From Rossellomorea aquimaris (GTDB lineage Bacteria; Bacillota; Bacilli; Bacillales; Bacillaceae_B), in NCBI RefSeq assembly GCF_001877785.1, contig NZ_MINN01000074.1, positions 868,001-932,000 on the forward strand: a stretch of DNA of 64,000 nt, given 5' to 3'. The stretch's first letter is position 1. Every line of letters starts with the position of its first letter. Below are positions 25,340 to 34,732 of this stretch, piece after piece. The notes beneath the pieces were generated by a model that saw nothing but the letters and a program-made list of their open reading frames with translations, was not told the DNA's origin and made no database searches. The position numbers were made by a program, and so were the translations under genes.

Positions 25340-28300
25340 TTAGAATTTAAAGGTTGTCTTCTTTCTTTTCATCCGCCTGGTTTCTTTATCAAAGAAGCTG
25401 TAAACGACAGGGATGACATATATCGTCAACAAAGTACTGCTGACCAGTCCCCCTATTACCGCAATACCCATAGGCTGATTGATTTCGGTTCCCTCCCCTA
25501 TTCCAAGCGCCAAAGGAAGCAGGCCCAGGATGGTCGTAAGGGCAGTCATCAAAATAGGACGTGTACGATCCTGTACAGCTTCGACGATCGCTTCAAAACT
25601 GTTAGGGGCGGTTTCTTTTCGCTGATTGATGTAATCTACAATCACAATGGCATTGTTTACAACAATACCGGCCAAGACAATCACTCCGATGATAGCAGAA
25701 ATACTGATCGGCGTTTTGGTCATGGTAAGTGCGAGGGATACACCGATCACCATCAATGGTACAGTGAACATAATGACAAACGGATACTTAAATGACTCAA
25801 ACTGCGCAGCCATCACCAGGTATACCAGAACAATCGCCAGACCCAGTGCAAGTGCCATATCGTCGATCGAGTCTTCAAGCAGCTCTCTATCCCCGCTGAA
25901 TGAAACTTGAGTGCTGTCGGGGAGGTCCAGTTTCTCTATCTCTTCATCCACTGCCTTTGAAATGGTTCCAAGATTGGTGGATGATGAATACTTCAGATCA
26001 AACTGGACAGCATGCTGCTGATCGATTCGCTGGATGCTGACCGGTCCGTCTTCTATGCTGAAATCAACAACTGAATCGAGGGCAATATACTCCCCTTTCC
26101 CATTAGGGATCAGCAATTTTTTTAATGAATCAAGATTCTCGGTTATATTGCGGTCATACTGCACAAATACACTGAGCACATCCGAATTCTTAGTCACGAT
26201 TTGGGTGGCCATTACTCCTCTCGTGATATCCTGGACTGCCGTGCCGATTTGGGCAGGGGTAAGTCCTTGTTTTAAAGCTTTGTCCTCATCGACGTTCATT
26301 TGAATTTCTTTTACCGTCTCCATCTTATCCGTACTGAGAGCCGTTACGTTTTTCATGGACTTAAGGGAATCGAATAAGCGGTCTGCCGATTTATCAAGCC
26401 TGTTTGGATCGGTGTCGCGGACATTAAAGGTCAATGTCTGCGGACTGGTGCCGGAGGTGGACTGCAAATTGAATGAAATTTCCGCTGATTCATTGACATT
26501 TCTTGCAGCTTTTTCTACCTCAGGTTTAATATCATCTGCAAATTCAAAGATGGACCTTTTCCTTTCCTCAAAAGGCTTCATCTTCACATAAACCTCTGCT
26601 ATGTTTCCTTTCTCGGAGCCCCTGAACGATTCTTCCTGGGTCGTTCCGACAAGGCTTACAAATACATCCACATCTTTTTGCTTTTCCAGATTCGCTTCAA
26701 CCGCCTTGACTGTTTTATTTGTTTCACTTATGGAGGAGCCGTTCTCCAGCTCAACTTTCATATTGAAAAATCCTTCGTCGGTCGGAGGCAGAAACTGAGT
26801 ACCGACAGTAGTCAATCCATAGCCGCCGGCTGCAAGGGTGACGACAGTAATGAACAAAATCACGAATCTGTGGCGCAATGACCATTTGATGCTTTGAACA
26901 AACCGCTTACGGGTCTTGGAACGCCTTCGCCTTGCGTCAAGGTTTCCTTTCGGTTTCTTTAACAGCCTGCTTGCCAGCATCGGGATCACGGTCAGGGCTA
27001 CCACCAGGGAAGCAATCAAACTGAAAGAAATCGTAAGGGCAAATTCAGTGAATAACTCCCCAAGCAACCCGGAGATGAACACGACCGGCAGGAAAACAGC
27101 CACAGTTGTTAAAGTGGATGCCGTAATGGCTGCCCCGACTTCCTTTGCCCCTTCACTCGCGGCTGTCCTGGAATCTTTCCCTAAAGATAGATGTCTATAT
27201 ATATTTTCAATCACGACAATTGCATTATCCACAAGCATGCCGATACCGAGTGCAAGTGCGCCAAGTGTCATAATGTTCAGTGTGAAATCCGCAAAGAACA
27301 TGAGGACGAATGTGACAATGACTGAGTATGGAATTGCCACCCCTATGATCAATGGACTTTTGATATTTCTGAGGAATAAGAATAACACGAGCATGGCAAA
27401 AGCTCCGCCAATCAATAATGAGCTGGTGATATTGCCGATTGCATCAGATATATAATCCCCTTGATCAAAAAGAATGTTGGACTTAATTGATTTATATTGA
27501 TCCTGATCGAGAAGCCTGTCCAATTCAGTCTGAAACGCTTTTGAAACAGAAGCCGTATTGGCATCAGATTGCTGTAGTACGCTGAATAGTACGGCAGGCT
27601 CCTGATTTGCGCGGGTGGAGGTATTCGTACTCTGTTCCTTACGCTCCACCTCTGCTACATCCTGTAATGTGATGTTTTTACCTGTTCGGGGATTGACTCC
27701 CATGACCAGATTCTTAATGTCATCCACATTCTTCATTTGGCTGATGACGCGGGTTGTCAATGTCTGACCGTCTGTTTCGATAGTATCTCCCGGCGAGGTG
27801 ATATTGTTGGCCCGGATACTGTTGACGATATCAGACTGATTCAACCGGTACTTTTTTAAAGACTGCTGGTCTAATTCGATGACCACTTCATCATTGAATG
27901 AACCTGAGACATTTACATTGGCAACTCCTTCAACCCTGGTGAGTTCCAACTTTAATTTTTCTGACAGTTCTTTTAAATTGCTGCCGTCCCCCTCTTCTCT
28001 AAGCGATACCTGGATGATGGGAAACTGGGCAGGATCAAACTTTAAGAACCTTGGTTCCTGGGCCCCTTCCGGCAGAGGAGATTGATCAATGCGCTGGAGA
28101 ACGTCGTTTTCAATTTCATCAATGGAGGTCGTCCAGGAAAATTCGAGGAGAATGAAGTTTGAGCCTTCCCTTGAAGTGGATTGGATATTTTTCATTCCAG
28201 GAAGGGTGGATAGGTTTTCTTCCAATGGTTTTGTAACTTTTTCCACGACCTCCTCGGGGCTGGCACCCGGATAATTGGTCACCACTACCCCTACAGGGGG

Positions 28301-28423
28301 ATTCAGATCAGGAATGAGTTTCAACGGGATTCTGGAGAGGGACACTCCCCCTAATATCAATATTAATAACATCGTCACGGCCGTAAATACTGGACGGCGT
28401 ATTGAAAAATCACTGATCTTCAA
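25340..28423 (-). CDS. swrC: RND-family efflux transporter, SwrC/AcrB-like
   Basis: 1027 residues from a TTG at 28423, chosen because GGGGAGA lies seven bases upstream and the protein then starts KISDFSIRRPVFTAVTMLL, the normal RND N-terminus; the longer frame from 28501 adds a non-homologous leader. Twelve membrane helices in the 1+5+1+5 pattern with two large outer loops. Helix-4 charged residues appear in GIGMLVDNAIVVIENIYRHL, and GIVVNNAIVIVDYINQR is the second-half counterpart. In B. subtilis SwrC exports surfactin and aids swarming. No partner periplasmic adaptor is adjacent, as usual in Bacillus. Confidence 0.85.
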   Translation of the reverse strand: MKISDFSIRRPVFTAVTMLLILILGGVSLSRIPLKLIPDLNPPVGVVVTNYPGASPEEVVEKVTKPLEENLSTLPGMKNIQSTSREGSNFILLEFSWTTSIDEIENDVLQRIDQSPLPEGAQEPRFLKFDPAQFPIIQVSLREEGDGSNLKELSEKLKLELTRVEGVANVNVSGSFNDEVVIELDQQSLKKYRLNQSDIVNSIRANNITSPGDTIETDGQTLTTRVISQMKNVDDIKNLVMGVNPRTGKNITLQDVAEVERKEQSTNTSTRANQEPAVLFSVLQQSDANTASVSKAFQTELDRLLDQDQYKSIKSNILFDQGDYISDAIGNITSSLLIGGAFAMLVLFLFLRNIKSPLIIGVAIPYSVIVTFVLMFFADFTLNIMTLGALALGIGMLVDNAIVVIENIYRHLSLGKDSRTAASEGAKEVGAAITASTLTTVAVFLPVVFISGLLGELFTEFALTISFSLIASLVVALTVIPMLASRLLKKPKGNLDARRRRSKTRKRFVQSIKWSLRHRFVILFITVVTLAAGGYGLTTVGTQFLPPTDEGFFNMKVELENGSSISETNKTVKAVEANLEKQKDVDVFVSLVGTTQEESFRGSEKGNIAEVYVKMKPFEERKRSIFEFADDIKPEVEKAARNVNESAEISFNLQSTSGTSPQTLTFNVRDTDPNRLDKSADRLFDSLKSMKNVTALSTDKMETVKEIQMNVDEDKALKQGLTPAQIGTAVQDITRGVMATQIVTKNSDVLSVFVQYDRNITENLDSLKKLLIPNGKGEYIALDSVVDFSIEDGPVSIQRIDQQHAVQFDLKYSSSTNLGTISKAVDEEIEKLDLPDSTQVSFSGDRELLEDSIDDMALALGLAIVLVYLVMAAQFESFKYPFVIMFTVPLMVIGVSLALTMTKTPISISAIIGVIVLAGIVVNNAIVIVDYINQRKETAPNSFEAIVEAVQDRTRPILMTALTTILGLLPLALGIGEGTEINQPMGIAVIGGLVSSTLLTIYVIPVVYSFFDKETRRMKRKKTTFKF

Positions 28424-28671
28424 TGATGCTTCTCCCCTTTCTAGGACTTCTACTATAAAGATCACCTTTTGTCTATGTACACTTACTTCATTACCCGGCA
28501 ATGCTCTCTCATATGTAATAAAATACAGTTAGCTTTACTATAAGTCCTTCCTGCGTAACCTTCAATAATAAACACGCCCGTTGTTCAAATGTTCACACAT
28601 TGGTCACCAAATAAATATTTTGAGTCGTTTTTGCGAAATATAAGTTTATCCTTGAATGAAGGAGTAAAATC

Positions 28672-29547
28672 ATGCCAAATTGGGTTCCGTTTCTGGCCTT
28701 AACCGTTTTTAGTCTCTTCCTTCTGGCCTATACAATTTCAAAAAATCGTGAAAAATCTCACTTGATTTTTTTATTTTGGCTTTTTATCTGCGGCCTTGCA
28801 TTTTTATTTGAGTTCATCATTTTTATCCTGTTCAAAAGCTATGAGTATGATCCGGGGATCCTGGTCAATCAATATAGCGACAGCGTACTGGGATCGATCG
28901 TTTCACAGGCCTTCGCCGTTCCGGTTGCCATCACCTTCATCGTAGTCACTAACTTAAGAATAAGGGCGATTATCTTTATTATTGGTCTTTTTTTCATGAT
29001 TGAAACGCTTTTCTTATATCTGGAGGTGTATGTCCATTATTGGTGGAGATCGATCTTCACTTCGATGTTCCTGATACTGACTGTAATACTCTCAAAGCTC
29101 TGGTGGAACAGCCTCGATAAGGACAGGTCGCACTATATCAATTTCACCACCCTGTTCTTTGCAATGCTTGCCCTTACTCAAACTGGAGGCTGGATATTGT
29201 CCTCCTTGCTCGGTCTATATGAATTGCCTATACCGGCTTTCACTGAAGAAATGAGAAATAATATTACCGGGAATTTTGCCTATCTATTTTTCTCATCCTA
29301 TCTTTACTCACTTATCATTTATTATCGTAACAGGGAACTTCCATTTACCATTATGACGGTCGTATTCTTAACCACAATAGAAATTGCAATGGCGGACCGG
29401 GGGATCCTGTCCGTAAAGGAGCCGGTTTACATTTTGGTCCTCCCTGCCCTCCACTTCTTATTGATTCAGACCGGCAGGCATGTTTACCGCCGCTACTTTA
29501 AGCTCTTCCCCGATACCTCACAAAAAAGACTGCCCCGTCACGAATAG
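28672..29547 (+). CDS. Hypothetical multi-pass membrane protein
   Basis: 291 residues with about nine hydrophobic helices. No signature I recognise; short motifs YTISKNREKSHLIFLFWLF and EVYVHYWWRSIFTSMFLIL are notable, and its Trp/Tyr-rich helices resemble the CBO0543 group in style but not clearly in sequence. GGAGTAAAATC precedes the ATG. The 3' end of the gene forms one arm of its own terminator. Divergent from the RND gene. Confidence 0.6.
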   Translation: MPNWVPFLALTVFSLFLLAYTISKNREKSHLIFLFWLFICGLAFLFEFIIFILFKSYEYDPGILVNQYSDSVLGSIVSQAFAVPVAITFIVVTNLRIRAIIFIIGLFFMIETLFLYLEVYVHYWWRSIFTSMFLILTVILSKLWWNSLDKDRSHYINFTTLFFAMLALTQTGGWILSSLLGLYELPIPAFTEEMRNNITGNFAYLFFSSYLYSLIIYYRNRELPFTIMTVVFLTTIEIAMADRGILSVKEPVYILVLPALHFLLIQTGRHVYRRYFKLFPDTSQKRLPRHE

Positions 29548-29585
29548 CCAGGAACTGGTCTATCGGATGGGTGCAGTCTTTTTTT
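29522..29585. terminator. Terminator overlapping the end of the membrane-protein gene
   Basis: AAAAAAGACTGC (29522-29533, inside the CDS) pairs with GCAGTCTTTTTTT (29573-29585). The A-rich left flank makes it usable for nhaC on the other strand too. Confidence 0.75.
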
Positions 29586-29594
29586 ATTATCTTA

Positions 29595-31001
29595 CTATTG
29601 ATTAACTGCAGGGTTTACGTTTGTATTTTCCCGTTTGATTGTCCACCCCGTAAACCCGTATAGAATGGTAATCAGAGGGGATGCGATGCAGAAAACGGCA
29701 AACGGGAGGTATTCAATGGTTGATACCCCCAGGACGTCTGTCAGGAAGATTCCACAAACACTCCAGGGAACTAAAGGATTCACAACTGTCCCTGCATCTT
29801 CCAGGGTCCTGGATAAGTTCTTCGGATGCAGGCCGAGCTTCTTGAACTGCGTTTGAAATGCTTCACCTGTCAACAAAATGGACAGATACTGTTCACCGAC
29901 GACCACATTGACGCCGATCGCTGAGAGAGCGGCAGCAAAGATGGTACGTCTGGCAGAACCGATCACCCCGGACAATTTCGACAGGATGACAGGGATGACT
30001 CCCAGCTTGAATAACAGCCCTCCCAGACTCAAGGAAAGGATGACTAAAGAAATCGTGAACATCATGCTTTCCACCCCGCCGCGGGTCAATAACGAATCCA
30101 CAGCGTCCACGCCGGTTTTTGATGTAAAGCCGGAGAAAAGCACTGAAAATATCTCTTTGAGCCCCATCGAGGAATGAAAGAATGAAATGGCCACTGAAAC
30201 CGCGACGTTGATTGCAAGCGCAAGCAAGGCAGGGACCTTAAGCACAATAAGGAGCAATAACAGGACGACAGGTATGAAGCTGTACCAATGAATGAGTCCT
30301 GATTGACTCAATCCATCCTGGATCGCCTGCAATTCCGCAAGGTCAACCTGCTGCTTCCCAGGTGATAAGAGGAGAAACACAACCAGAGTGATGATGAACG
30401 CGGGAATTGTCGTCCATGCCATATTGCGTATATGGGTAAACAGATCCACTTTCACAATGGAGGACGCCAGGTTTGTCGTATCAGACAGCGGAGACATCTT
30501 GTCCCCGAAAAATGCACCTGATACGATGGCCCCTGCCGTAACTGCCATGGATAACCCCATCGCTTCACCAATTCCGATCATTGCCACCCCGATGGTCGCC
30601 GCTGTTGTCAGTGAGCTGCCGATCATCACTCCGCTCAAAGAAGTCAGAAGAAAGGCTACTGCATAAAAGATATGTGGTGAAACCAGGTCGAATCCATGAA
30701 ACATCAACGTGGGAATCGTTCCGCTTATCAGCCAGCTGCTGATGAGGAGTCCGATGAAAATGAATAACAACACGGCTCCAAGTCCCCCTTGCGCCCCGTT
30801 GATCATCCCTTCTTCAATATCTTTAAATTTCATTCCGCGAATGAAACCATAGATCATGAGAATGAATAAAGAAATGATGATGGGTATATGAGGTACAGCC
30901 TCTAAACGGATGATGCTGAAACTGATCGTAGCAAGAATGATTAGTAAGATCGCAATTGCTTCAATTAATTTTGGCTGTTGAACAGGTTTGATATTTAACA
31001 C
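29595..31001 (-). CDS. NhaC-family transporter, probably for an amino acid
   Basis: 468 residues, about 11-12 helices. NhaC-family motifs: GVMIGSSLTTAATIGVAMIG, SGAFFGDKMSPLSDTTNLAS and ALSAIGVNVVVGEQYLSIL. The GTG start at 31001 follows AAGGAAGTGA. Some NhaC members are Na+/H+ antiporters, others are predicted amino-acid carriers (for example tyrosine, lysine, methionine). The T-box leader points to an amino-acid substrate, with isoleucine suggested by the best-read specifier ATC, with low certainty. Single-gene unit. Confidence 0.82.
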   Translation of the reverse strand: MLNIKPVQQPKLIEAIAILLIILATISFSIIRLEAVPHIPIIISLFILMIYGFIRGMKFKDIEEGMINGAQGGLGAVLLFIFIGLLISSWLISGTIPTLMFHGFDLVSPHIFYAVAFLLTSLSGVMIGSSLTTAATIGVAMIGIGEAMGLSMAVTAGAIVSGAFFGDKMSPLSDTTNLASSIVKVDLFTHIRNMAWTTIPAFIITLVVFLLLSPGKQQVDLAELQAIQDGLSQSGLIHWYSFIPVVLLLLLIVLKVPALLALAINVAVSVAISFFHSSMGLKEIFSVLFSGFTSKTGVDAVDSLLTRGGVESMMFTISLVILSLSLGGLLFKLGVIPVILSKLSGVIGSARRTIFAAALSAIGVNVVVGEQYLSILLTGEAFQTQFKKLGLHPKNLSRTLEDAGTVVNPLVPWSVCGIFLTDVLGVSTIEYLPFAVFCIASPLITILYGFTGWTIKRENTNVNPAVNQ

Positions 31002-31061
31002 TTGATGTCACTTCCTTTTGTATATGTGTCGTTATTATTAGCTTTAGCATGTGCAGAAAAT

Positions 31062-31308
31062 AGAAAAAACCCTTCTTCCCTGGAATAGGGACGAAGAGCT
31101 TCTCCGCGGTACCACCCTAGTTGAAGTTACAATCTCAAGATAAAGACTGTATACTCCCGCTTCAAAAAACTGTCTCTTTTATAAAAGCTGACGATGAAGA
31201 AACTTTTATGAACAATGTAATTCAGATCATCTTTGACCTAAGCTTTCACCTTCCGCTTAGTCTCTGGCTGCTGTCAAATGAGGTCCTACTGCGTTGTTCG
31301 AGACATTG
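31062..31308 (-). promoter_or_regulatory. T-box riboswitch with terminator, upstream of the NhaC gene
   Basis: Minus strand: Stem I base CAATGT / ACATTG; AGTA motif in GCAGTAGGACC; apical CCAGAGACTAAGCGG and GGTGAAAGC; specifier-loop segment GATGATCTGAA; T-box AGGGTGGTACCGCGG; terminator CTTCGTCCCT / AGGGAAGAAGGGTTTTTT at about 31064-31098. UGGU in the T-box bulge would pair with ACCA of an uncharged tRNA with discriminator A. If the codon directly before TGAA is the specifier, it is ATC (Ile). Confidence 0.93.
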
Positions 31309-31374
31309 ATTATTTATTTTCATACTTAAACGCTTTTAAGCTTTTATGCACTAAAGTACTTGGTTATAGCTATC

Positions 31375-31402
31375 ATTTTACCATGATTCGAATGGAAGTC
31401 AA
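31375..31402 (-). promoter_or_regulatory. Sigma-A promoter of the T-box leader
   Basis: Minus strand TTGACT (31402-31397), 16-bp spacer, TAAAAT (31380-31375), about 65 bp before Stem I and just outside the mobile-element end. Confidence 0.6.
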
Positions 31403-31415
31403 TAAGTTAAATATA

Positions 31416-31724
31416 AAAGAGATTGGGACAAAACTAAAAAGGTACCATTTAATGACGAACAATATCAGTATAGGTTCTTTATACCGCTAATGATTTCCGT
31501 CGTGCAAGACTTCGCTTTCCGCGGGTAGCCCGTGAGCCTCCTCGGCAAGCCTGCGGGAAGAAAAGCGGAGGCGGCTTGTCGCCTCTAGCCGCTGTAGCTG
31601 GACAGGTCTCACTTGTCTAGCTGCAGGGCTTAGAGGCACAGGTCATAAGCCAAAATGTACAATGAAACCAACTAATTTGCCTCAACTCATGCAAACTAGT
31701 TCGGGTTTTTGTCCCGGCCTCTTT
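31416..31724 (+). mobile_element. MITE-like dispersed repeat, copy A
   Basis: About 309 bp bounded by inverted ends AAAGAGATTGGGACAAAAC (31416-31434) and GTTTTTGTCCCGGCCTCTTT (31705-31724). Inside: ATACCGCTAATGATTTCCG, GCAAGACTTCGCTTTCCGCG, GCGGAGGCGGCTTGTCGCCT and AGCCGCTGTAGCTGGACAG, then a hairpin AACTAATTTGC / GCAAACTAGTT. No ORF. The same end sequences and core occur inverted at 50.26-50.88 kb. It fills most of the nhaC/EAL gap. Confidence 0.7.
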
Positions 31725-31731
31725 GATTAGA

Positions 31732-32751
31732 TTACCCAGCAGAGATTAACGGCTTTTCGGGGACCAAAGCAGGTTTGCCGATCAGGTAGCCCTGTCCATA
31801 GTTGACTCCGATTTCTTTACAGAATGCCAGCTCTTCTTTTCGTTCAATACCTTCAGCTAATACGGATATGCCCAATTCCCCCGCAGTATGGATCACTGTT
31901 CTCAGAAATTGCTGTTTGTCTGGATTCCTGTCGCACCCTGAAATATACGACCGGTCAATTTTGACAATATCAGGCTGCAGGAGGGAAAGCATTTCAATTG
32001 TTGCAAACCCGGAGCCAACATCATCCAGGGCAACTTTCATGCCCTCACGTTTATAAACTTCCAGTACGGATTTAAGATGGGATATATCCGCTATCTTCTC
32101 TGTTTCAACGACTTCAAACACTAAATCCTCAGGGTTCACCCCGTACTTATCGACAATATGGAAAGTGTGTTTCAGGCAGTACTCAGGATTATAAATCGTT
32201 GATGGCAGGAAATTAATAAAGCTCTTCACACCTTTTTCAATATTTCCGACACGGCTTTCTATGGCCGTCTTCCTTGCACGCTGATCCAGCATGGAGTGAA
32301 ATCCCGTCAATTCAGCAGCTTTGAACAATTCCCCGGGATTTATCCTCCGTGAAGGATCAGCACTGCGGAGAAGACTTTCATACGCAAACAATTCATATTT
32401 CCCTAGCTCCATGATCGGCTGGAGGTAACTCACGAATTCACCTTCTTGAATCAGCTCTATCATGTCCCTGTATTTCATTTTATTAAGAAAATCCCCTGCG
32501 GAATGATACTCACCCGGTTTATCAGAATCCGAGATACTGCATGTCCATCCTTGCTCAATCAGTTTATGACCTGCGGCCTCGAGCATCCCGGAAAGCGAGT
32601 CAATGTCATGATAGGGCAGCACGTATGTGTTATCATCTCTTTGAACTGCCTCCTTAAAAGGTTTGTCGCTGCATTGTGCATGATATAAAAAAAGATAACC
32701 GGTTTCATAGAAATTCATCGTGGTACGGCAGTTTGCACAGCCAATATTCAT
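31732..32751 (-). CDS. EAL-domain protein, probable cyclic-di-GMP phosphodiesterase
   Basis: 339 residues. N-terminal about 85 residues have a Cys cluster (MNIGCANCRTTMNF and a further Cys at 27) that may bind a metal. The EAL domain spans about 90-330: signature FAYESLLRSADPSRRINP (E-S-L in place of E-A-L), LVFEVVETEKI, MKVALDDVGSGFATIE, IVKIDRSYI, SVLAEGIERKEEL and QGYLIGKP. All metal and catalytic acids appear retained, so hydrolysis of c-di-GMP is likely. No transmembrane helix. A GGDEF protein lies 4 kb away. Confidence 0.85.
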   Translation of the reverse strand: MNIGCANCRTTMNFYETGYLFLYHAQCSDKPFKEAVQRDDNTYVLPYHDIDSLSGMLEAAGHKLIEQGWTCSISDSDKPGEYHSAGDFLNKMKYRDMIELIQEGEFVSYLQPIMELGKYELFAYESLLRSADPSRRINPGELFKAAELTGFHSMLDQRARKTAIESRVGNIEKGVKSFINFLPSTIYNPEYCLKHTFHIVDKYGVNPEDLVFEVVETEKIADISHLKSVLEVYKREGMKVALDDVGSGFATIEMLSLLQPDIVKIDRSYISGCDRNPDKQQFLRTVIHTAGELGISVLAEGIERKEELAFCKEIGVNYGQGYLIGKPALVPEKPLISAG

Positions 32752-32836
32752 AAAAAAGCCCCATTTCCAAATATTTATCCTGCTTCCATCATAGTCTTTT
32801 TTACCTATCCATTACTAATGATAAACACTGAAAAAG

Positions 32837-32876
32837 CAAAAAAGCCCTTCAAAGAGTTTCTCTTTGAAGGGTTTTT
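32837..32876 (-). terminator. Terminator of prfC
   Basis: AAAAACCCTTCAAAGAG / CTCTTTGAAGGGCTTTTTT-type stem of about 13 bp, directly after the prfC stop. Confidence 0.85.
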
Positions 32877-32878
32877 AA

Positions 32879-34447
32879 TTACATCAAGCTGTATAGCTTT
32901 ATGTCAGGATGCTTATCTGAGAACCATCTCATGGCAAAGTCGTTTTCAAATAAGAAGACGAGATTTTCATGCCTGTCTTTTACCAGCATACTTCTTGAGC
33001 TGGACATCGTTTCTTTAACGTCTTCTTCATTTTCGATCCATCTGGCGATTTTCGAACCGATCGGCTCCATTCTGACATCAACATTGTATTCATTTTTCAT
33101 CCGGTGTTCGAAAACTTCGAACTGGAGCTGGCCGACTGCCCCGAGGATGACATCTTCAGTTCTTGTCTTATAGTATTGAATGGCACCTTCCTGTACGAGC
33201 TGCAGGATCCCTTTTTGGAAGTGCTTCTGCTTCATTACGTTTTTAGCAGTTACCCTCACAAACAGTTCCGGGGTAAACTGCGGCAGTTTTTCATATTGGA
33301 ATGGTTTCTTTCCTGCAGTAAGGGTATCGCCGATTTGATACGTACCAGTATCGTAAATTCCGATAATGTCCCCGCTTACAGCTTCATTCACTGTACTGCG
33401 GTCGTCTGCAAGAAACTGCGTTGATTGAGCCAATTTAATATTTTTTCCGGTCCTTGGGAGATTTACCGACATCCCTCTTTCAAACTGTCCGGAACAAATG
33501 CGCAGAAAGGCAATTCGATCCCGGTGGGCGGGATTCATATTTGCTTGAATCTTAAAGATGAATCCTGAGAATTCTTCACTGACCGGATCCACCTCGCCAA
33601 CGTCCGAATTTCTGGGCTGAGGTGACGGTGCAAACTGTAAATACGTCTCAAGAAAAGTCTGGACACCAAAGTTGGTCAGTGCGCTTCCAAAGAACACAGG
33701 CGAAAGCTCACCGCTCGCAATCCGCTCCCGGGAAAAATCGTTTCCTGCTTCGTTGAGTAGAAGTACATCTTCCAATGTTTGATTATAAAGGTTATTATCC
33801 TTTAAGGAGTGTTCCCCGGCGATTTCCCCTTCATCATTAAGAGGAATGAAGCGGTCCTCGTCTTCAACACGGAATTGTTCAATCCTGTTGTGGAAACGAT
33901 CGTAAATCCCAAGGAACTCTTTACCCATTCCGATTGGCCAGTTCATAGGATACGATTGGATTCCAAGTACTTCTTCAAGTTCTTCCAATAGTTCAAGCGG
34001 TTCACGTCCCTGACGATCGAGCTTGTTAATGAAGGTGAAGATCGGAATCCCTCTCATACGGCAGACTTTAAACAGTTTCAGGGTCTGTGCTTCAATCCCT
34101 TTAGCTGAGTCAATGATCATCACGGCACTGTCAACCGCCATCAATGTCCGATACGTATCTTCAGAGAAATCCTGGTGCCCCGGTGTATCCAGGATGTTCA
34201 CCCGGTAGTCATCATAATCAAATGCCATTACAGATGATGTTACCGAGATTCCCCTCTGCTTTTCAATTTCCATCCAGTCAGATGTTGCAAACTTGCCTGA
34301 TTTCTTCCCTTTGACGGTTCCGGCGGCACGGATCGCTCCACCGAACAGCAAAAGCTGTTCCGTCAACGTTGTTTTCCCTGCATCAGGGTGGGATATGATA
34401 GCAAAGGTCCGTCTTGACTGGACCTCTTCTTTAAAGTCTTTTTTCAT
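32879..34447 (-). CDS. prfC: Peptide chain release factor 3
   Basis: 522 residues, the usual length of RF3. Translational GTPase with the P loop [15 protein letters not shown] (about 20), switch-I region [28 protein letters not shown], and [10 protein letters not shown]3 removes RF1/RF2 from the ribosome after peptide release. AAAGGA precedes the ATG at 34447. The gene is not part of an operon. To my recollection its distribution in Bacillaceae is patchy. Confidence 0.93.
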   Translation of the reverse strand: MKKDFKEEVQSRRTFAIISHPDAGKTTLTEQLLLFGGAIRAAGTVKGKKSGKFATSDWMEIEKQRGISVTSSVMAFDYDDYRVNILDTPGHQDFSEDTYRTLMAVDSAVMIIDSAKGIEAQTLKLFKVCRMRGIPIFTFINKLDRQGREPLELLEELEEVLGIQSYPMNWPIGMGKEFLGIYDRFHNRIEQFRVEDEDRFIPLNDEGEIAGEHSLKDNNLYNQTLEDVLLLNEAGNDFSRERIASGELSPVFFGSALTNFGVQTFLETYLQFAPSPQPRNSDVGEVDPVSEEFSGFIFKIQANMNPAHRDRIAFLRICSGQFERGMSVNLPRTGKNIKLAQSTQFLADDRSTVNEAVSGDIIGIYDTGTYQIGDTLTAGKKPFQYEKLPQFTPELFVRVTAKNVMKQKHFQKGILQLVQEGAIQYYKTRTEDVILGAVGQLQFEVFEHRMKNEYNVDVRMEPIGSKIARWIENEEDVKETMSSSRSMLVKDRHENLVFLFENDFAMRWFSDKHPDIKLYSLM

Positions 34448-34514
34448 TCATAAAATCCTTTCTCGACATTCTTCCCTTCCCATCATATTCTTTGTCAAAT
34501 CAGAATGCAATACT

Positions 34515-34634
34515 AAAAGCGAAGGCGGCTTGAGCAGAGGCGTGGGGCTTATGACGAATCGGACGGGAAGGCGGTCTTTACCTTCTTGGCCAATTTGGCT
34601 TAAGTCATGTGCCTCTAGCCGCCGCTGCTGGATC
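34515..34634 (+). repeat. Partial copy of the dispersed repeat family
   Basis: AAAAGCGAAGGCGGCTTGAG matches the core of copy A (AAAGCGGAGGCGGCTTGTCG), and GCCTCTAGCCGCCGCTGCTG matches GCCTCTAGCCGCTGTAGCTG. The middle and both ends differ. Part of the 660-bp gene-free stretch between prfC and the YueH-like gene. Confidence 0.55.
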
Positions 34635-34732
34635 ATACTAAAGAGGAGACGGCTGGGGCAGAGACTTGAAGCTATTCATTGATCATGTAAGGGATCGTGC
34701 AGACTGGAAATGGCAGTTTCACCTAATGCATA

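Noticed and set aside
26916-27455. 179-residue ORF antisense to the RND exporter
   Set aside because: Composition is a shadow of the hydrophobic codons of the RND gene, no ribosome site, no family resemblance.
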